Positions 60,510 to 64,000 of a stretch of DNA of 64,000 nt are shown here, piece by piece. The translations under genes were made by a program, and so were the position numbers. The DNA comes from an uncultured Bacteroidia bacterium (GTDB lineage: Bacteria > Bacteroidota > Bacteroidia > Bacteroidales > UBA932). The stretch spans positions 1-64,000 of the forward strand of contig CACZKE010000001.1 of NCBI GenBank assembly GCA_902781705.1, read 5' to 3'. Below the pieces are notes generated by a model. That model made no database searches. It had not been told where the DNA came from and was given only the letters and a program-made list of their open reading frames with translations. The first letter of the stretch is position 1. Every line of letters begins with the position of its first letter.

Positions 60510-63500
60510 ATGAAAAGAACAGCAGTCCTTCTCTTCGCGACCCTTTGCTTGGCAGCTGCAGTTTCATCCTGCGCCGACAAGGGGGGCGCGGCCCGCAAAG
60601 TTTCCATTGACGAACTCCAGGCGGGTTTCCAGAACCCTCCGAAAGAATCCCGCGTCCGTGTCTGGTGGCACTGGATGGGGGATGATGTGACCGAGTCCGG
60701 AATCCGGGCCGACTTCGAGTGGTTCAAGCGGGTCGGCATCGCCGGTTTCCACCAGTTCAATCTCGGCGGCAGCCAGGGAGACGCCAAGTACATGAGTGAC
60801 GTCTGGAAGGACCGCCTGTACTTCGCCGCCCGGCTCGCCGATTCCCTCGACCTTGAAATGGGCGTCCCTTCCTGCGCCGGCTTCAGCGCCACGGCAGGCC
60901 CCTGGGTGAAGCCCGAGGAGGGCATGAAGAAGCTGGTCTGGCGCACCGTGGAAGTGAAGGGCGGCGACGTGGACGTCCAACTCCCTCCTTCCTTCACCAA
61001 GGTCGGCGCTTTCCAGAACGGCGGTCCTGCCGGCCGCAGTTATGATCCGAACGCTCCCGAAACCGGAGGAGAGATCGCGGTCCTGGCCGTGAAGCTTCCC
61101 GAGGGAGCCGTCTCTCCGTTGGATGCGAAAGTGACGGCCAGCGGCGGTGATTTCACCCTGGAGATGCTGACGGACAACGACGTCACCAACGGCGCCCTCC
61201 TGCCTCCGGGCAAAGACGGCTTCGCTTGGATCCAATATGAGTTCCCCGAGGCGGTGACCGTCCGTTCCTTGAGCATCGTCGGCGCCGCGGGCGGCGGCGG
61301 TTTCCCGGGCATGGGTGGCGGCGGACCCGCCGCGAATGCCCTCGAGTGCAGCCAGGACGGCCAGACCTGGACCCGCGTCTGCGACGTCCGGGGCGGTGGT
61401 GCCGCCCAGGCGACGATGAGCGTCCCGGAAACGACGGCGAAGTTCTTCCGTCTGACCGTCCGGAACCCGCAGCCCCGTCCCATGCGTCCGGCCGGTTCGA
61501 ACCTGGGCTTCGGCGACGGCGCCCCGATGGCCAGGCCTGCCCCCGCTCCGGTCGGTACGCGGATTTCCGAGTTTGTCGTCTGGCCCTCCAGCCGGATCAA
61601 CCGCGCGGAGGACAAGGCTGGCTTCACGGCTGCGAACAACTTGATGGATTCCGCCACGAAGGCTTCCGCGGGCGAGGTGTTCCCGTCCCTCGACGACGTC
61701 GTCGACCTGACGGACAAGGTGGATGCTTCCGGCCGGCTTCGCTGGAACGCTCCCGAAGGCCGCTGGCGGATCTACCGCTTCGCCTGGTCCATCACCGGCG
61801 AGGTGAACCATCCGGCTTCCGACGAGGCCCTCGGCCTTGAAGTCGACAAGATGGATCCTGTGGCCTTCTCCCGCTTCATCCACGTTTATCTCGATACGTA
61901 CCGCGACGCCACGAAGGGGTTCCTGGGCGAAAAGGGCATCCGTTATCTCCTGACGGACAGCTTCGAGGCGGAGAACGAGAACTGGACGCCTGCGATGCTG
62001 GAGAGTTTCCGCCGCCTGCGCGGCTATGACATGAAGGCCTGGATGCCCGTCCTGACCGGCGAAATCATCGGTTCCGCCGACGAGAGCGAGCGTTTCCTCC
62101 ATGACTGGCGTGCCACGATCGGCGACCTGATCGCCGATAGTTATGCCCAGTTGACCGACATCATCCGCAAGGATTACGGCATGGTCGGCGGCTATTATGA
62201 GTCCCACGAAAGCGGTCGCGCCTACGTCGTGGACGGCATGGACGTCAAGCGGACGTCCAGCGTTCCGATGGGCGCGATGTGGGTCGAATCCCCTTGGCTC
62301 CGGAGGGGACCGGACGGCCGGTTCGACCGCCGGGGACATGAAGCCGACCTCCGGGAATCCGCTTCCGTCGCCCACATCTACGGGCAGAACTACGTCGCGG
62401 CGGAATCCATGACCACCTGGGGCGACCAGCTCCAGTACCAGTATGCTCCGGAAGACCTCAAGGAAACGGCCGATCAGGAGCTGGCGAACGGCGTCAACCG
62501 CTTCTACGTCCATCTCAGCGCCCACCAGCCGCGCGAGACCGTGCCGGGCATCGGCATGGGCAACATCATCGGCCAGTGGTTCAACCGCCACGAAACCTGG
62601 GCGGAAATGGCCGGCGCCTGGGTGGACTACATCTCCCGCACCAGCTACCTTCTCTCGTCCGGTCTCAATGTGGCCGACGTGCTCTATTACTACGGCGAGG
62701 ATTCCAATGTGACGGCCCTGTTCGGACGCGGCAGCGGGGTTCCTGCCGGCTACCAGTGGGACTACTGCAATCCGACGGCCCTCAAGGACGAGATGGTCGC
62801 CACGAAGGACGGCCGTATCCTCGCCAAGACGGGCAAGACGGAGTACAGCCTCCTCTGGATGGACCGGAACGTCGATTACATGTCGATGGACGTGCTCCGC
62901 AAGATCGCGTCGCTGGTCCGGGACGGCGTGCAGCTGGGTGGCGTCCGTCCGAAGCATGCCGCTTCCCTCAACGACGATCCGGAGGAATTCGATGCGCTCG
63001 TGAAGGACATCTGGGATACCGGCCGGGCCAACGTCCACGAGTCCAACGACATGCTCGCCGTCCTTCAGGAAATCGGCATCCGTCCCGACGTGGACATCGA
63101 CGACAGTTTCCGCTTTCTCCACCGTGACTGCGGGGATGCGCAGGTCTATTGGATCAACAAGCCCCTCTCCGAAGGTGGTGACGCGACCCTTTCGTTCCGC
63201 GTTTCCGGCCTGAAGCCGTCCGTCTGGCATGCCGAGACCGGGAAGATGGAGGAGGTCTCCTACCGCGTGGTCGGGGACCGTACGGAAGTCGACCTGCACC
63301 TCGTACCGAATGACGCGGTCTTCGTCGTCTTCTCCGGCAAGGGCGAGGCGTCCCATACGGTCGCCAGCCCGGTCCAGCGCGAAGTCCTGACGATTGCCAC
63401 GCCTTGGACGGTGAAGTTCCAGGAGAACCGCGGCGCTCCCGCCGAGGCCGTTTTCCCGGAGCTGAAATCGCTCTCCGAGTCGGACGTCTTCGGCATCAAA

Positions 63501-63860
63501 TACTTCTCCGGCGTCGCGACTTACAGCAACACGCTTTCCGCCTCCAAGCTGGAAGGTCGTGCGATCCTCGATCTCGGCAAGGTCAAGAACATCGCCGAGG
63601 TCTACGTCAACGGCAAATACTGCGGTACGGCCTGGAAGACTCCTTGGACGGTCGATGTGACGGATGCGTTGAAGGAAGGGGACAACACCCTGGAAATCAA
63701 GGTCGCGGACCTCTGGATCAACCGGCTCGTCGGCGACAACCAGCCCGACGCCCCGGAGCGGATCTGCACGACCCCGGGTGTCCAGTCCATCTATCCGGCG
63801 GACTATCCGCTCAAGGAATCCGGCCTGATCGGCCCGGTCCGGCTTATAGAAAACAAGTAA
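60510..63860 (+). CDS. GH106-like alpha-L-rhamnosidase lipoprotein
   Basis: 1116 residues with a lipoprotein signal (lipobox AAVSSC). GH106 hallmarks are FQNPPKESRVRVWWHWMGD, GIRADFEWFKRVGIAGFHQF, GPWVKPEEGMKKLVW, YLLTDSFEAENENWT, YYESHESGRAYVVDG and VHLSAHQPRE, plus the C-terminal jelly roll (VYVNGKYCGTAWKTPW). It differs from the paralogue at 44373 by Gly- and Pro-rich insertions (about residues 252-275 and 315-345). Probably anchored in the outer membrane. It lies 21 bp downstream of the GH2-isomerase gene in the SusCD operon, pointing to a rhamnose-containing substrate. Confidence 0.88.
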   Translation: MKRTAVLLFATLCLAAAVSSCADKGGAARKVSIDELQAGFQNPPKESRVRVWWHWMGDDVTESGIRADFEWFKRVGIAGFHQFNLGGSQGDAKYMSDVWKDRLYFAARLADSLDLEMGVPSCAGFSATAGPWVKPEEGMKKLVWRTVEVKGGDVDVQLPPSFTKVGAFQNGGPAGRSYDPNAPETGGEIAVLAVKLPEGAVSPLDAKVTASGGDFTLEMLTDNDVTNGALLPPGKDGFAWIQYEFPEAVTVRSLSIVGAAGGGGFPGMGGGGPAANALECSQDGQTWTRVCDVRGGGAAQATMSVPETTAKFFRLTVRNPQPRPMRPAGSNLGFGDGAPMARPAPAPVGTRISEFVVWPSSRINRAEDKAGFTAANNLMDSATKASAGEVFPSLDDVVDLTDKVDASGRLRWNAPEGRWRIYRFAWSITGEVNHPASDEALGLEVDKMDPVAFSRFIHVYLDTYRDATKGFLGEKGIRYLLTDSFEAENENWTPAMLESFRRLRGYDMKAWMPVLTGEIIGSADESERFLHDWRATIGDLIADSYAQLTDIIRKDYGMVGGYYESHESGRAYVVDGMDVKRTSSVPMGAMWVESPWLRRGPDGRFDRRGHEADLRESASVAHIYGQNYVAAESMTTWGDQLQYQYAPEDLKETADQELANGVNRFYVHLSAHQPRETVPGIGMGNIIGQWFNRHETWAEMAGAWVDYISRTSYLLSSGLNVADVLYYYGEDSNVTALFGRGSGVPAGYQWDYCNPTALKDEMVATKDGRILAKTGKTEYSLLWMDRNVDYMSMDVLRKIASLVRDGVQLGGVRPKHAASLNDDPEEFDALVKDIWDTGRANVHESNDMLAVLQEIGIRPDVDIDDSFRFLHRDCGDAQVYWINKPLSEGGDATLSFRVSGLKPSVWHAETGKMEEVSYRVVGDRTEVDLHLVPNDAVFVVFSGKGEASHTVASPVQREVLTIATPWTVKFQENRGAPAEAVFPELKSLSESDVFGIKYFSGVATYSNTLSASKLEGRAILDLGKVKNIAEVYVNGKYCGTAWKTPWTVDVTDALKEGDNTLEIKVADLWINRLVGDNQPDAPERICTTPGVQSIYPADYPLKESGLIGPVRLIENK

Positions 63861-63869
63861 AACAAGAGT

Positions 63870-64000
63870 ATGCCAACGGATTCTTTCCCCCTGCTGAACA
63901 GCCCCATCCAACTCGGCCGCGTCGTTTTCCGGAACCGGATGTTCTCTGCGCCGATGGGCGCGACGGACATCACCGCCGACTGCTGTCCCGGACCCCGTGT
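63870..64000 (+). CDS. Old Yellow Enzyme-type NADH:flavin oxidoreductase, partial (runs off right edge)
   Basis: Only 43 codons are visible, from the ATG at 63870. The segment LLNSPIQLGRVVFRNRMFSAPMG is the classic beginning of the FMN-binding OYE barrel (P-I-x-x-G-x-x-x-x-N-R-x-x-x-A-P-M). Members reduce activated C=C bonds (enones) or act on dienoyl-CoA and steroid or flavonoid-type compounds. No signal peptide is present, so it is cytoplasmic. It follows the GH106 gene by 9 bp and so belongs to the same operon. Confidence 0.75.
   Translation, partial: MPTDSFPLLNSPIQLGRVVFRNRMFSAPMGATDITADCCPGPR

Noticed and set aside
60564-63911. Minus-strand frame of 1115 codons opposite the second GH106 gene
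   Set aside because: Antisense shadow; no recognisable motif, while the plus frame has full GH106 features.

Overview
The window looks like chromosomal DNA from a high-GC, carbohydrate-degrading member of the Bacteroidales. The evidence is SusC/SusD pairs, a hybrid two-component sensor-regulator, many secreted glycoside hydrolases, a V-type ATPase operon of the Chlamydia/Bacteroidetes layout, type B L31, and repeated Bacteroidetes-type promoters (TTTG, about 20 bp, then TAnnTTTG). Genus cannot be fixed from sequence reading alone.

Layout. (1) 1-1770 is a visibly AT-richer accessory segment with a truncated DnaC-like ATPase, two helix-turn-helix proteins and a two-helix membrane protein. It abuts the 3' end of a tRNA-Arg gene that carries a 9-bp tandem duplication, which suggests an integrated mobile element whose end is at the tRNA. 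(2) 1867-5612 is housekeeping: rplS, grpE-dnaJ and a GlpT-like organophosphate antiporter. (3) 5756-16363 is a four-gene operon: a lipoprotein metallophosphoesterase, SusC, SusD, and a BACON-type surface lipoprotein with a recent internal duplication. It diverges from the GlpT-like gene, so a phosphoester-scavenging locus is plausible. (4) 16423-24222 is mixed: DUF1232 protein, anaerobic sulfatase-maturase-like radical SAM enzyme with a small lipoprotein, YiiX-like hydrolase, tRNA-Glu, DUF486 membrane protein, glmM coupled to a NamZ-like muramidase, L31, a winged-helix protein and an outer-membrane barrel. (5) 24303-31468 is a complete V-ATPase operon whose K subunit keeps every residue of the sodium-binding site. 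(6) 31612-33414 is a Uup-type ABC-F protein, followed by a roughly 100-nt nested palindrome of unknown nature.

(7) 33733-47654 is a plant cell-wall polysaccharide region: xylanase-feruloyl esterase fusion, GH2, a second CE1 esterase, GH43, GH3 and a GH106-like rhamnosidase, arranged mostly as divergent pairs. (8) 47659-64000 is a regulated utilization locus: an AraC regulator and a hybrid two-component sensor facing SusC, SusD, a GH2 enzyme fused to a sugar isomerase/epimerase TIM barrel, a second GH106-like lipoprotein, and the start of an Old Yellow Enzyme-type flavin oxidoreductase. The last set is the most unusual content. It suggests uptake and dismantling of a rhamnosylated glycoside, possibly a plant secondary metabolite, with isomerase and redox steps added to ordinary hydrolysis.

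Recurrent regulatory theme: at several genes (33414, 36031, 40845, 44216) the -7 element lies only 4-8 bp upstream of the ATG, predicting leaderless or nearly leaderless mRNAs.
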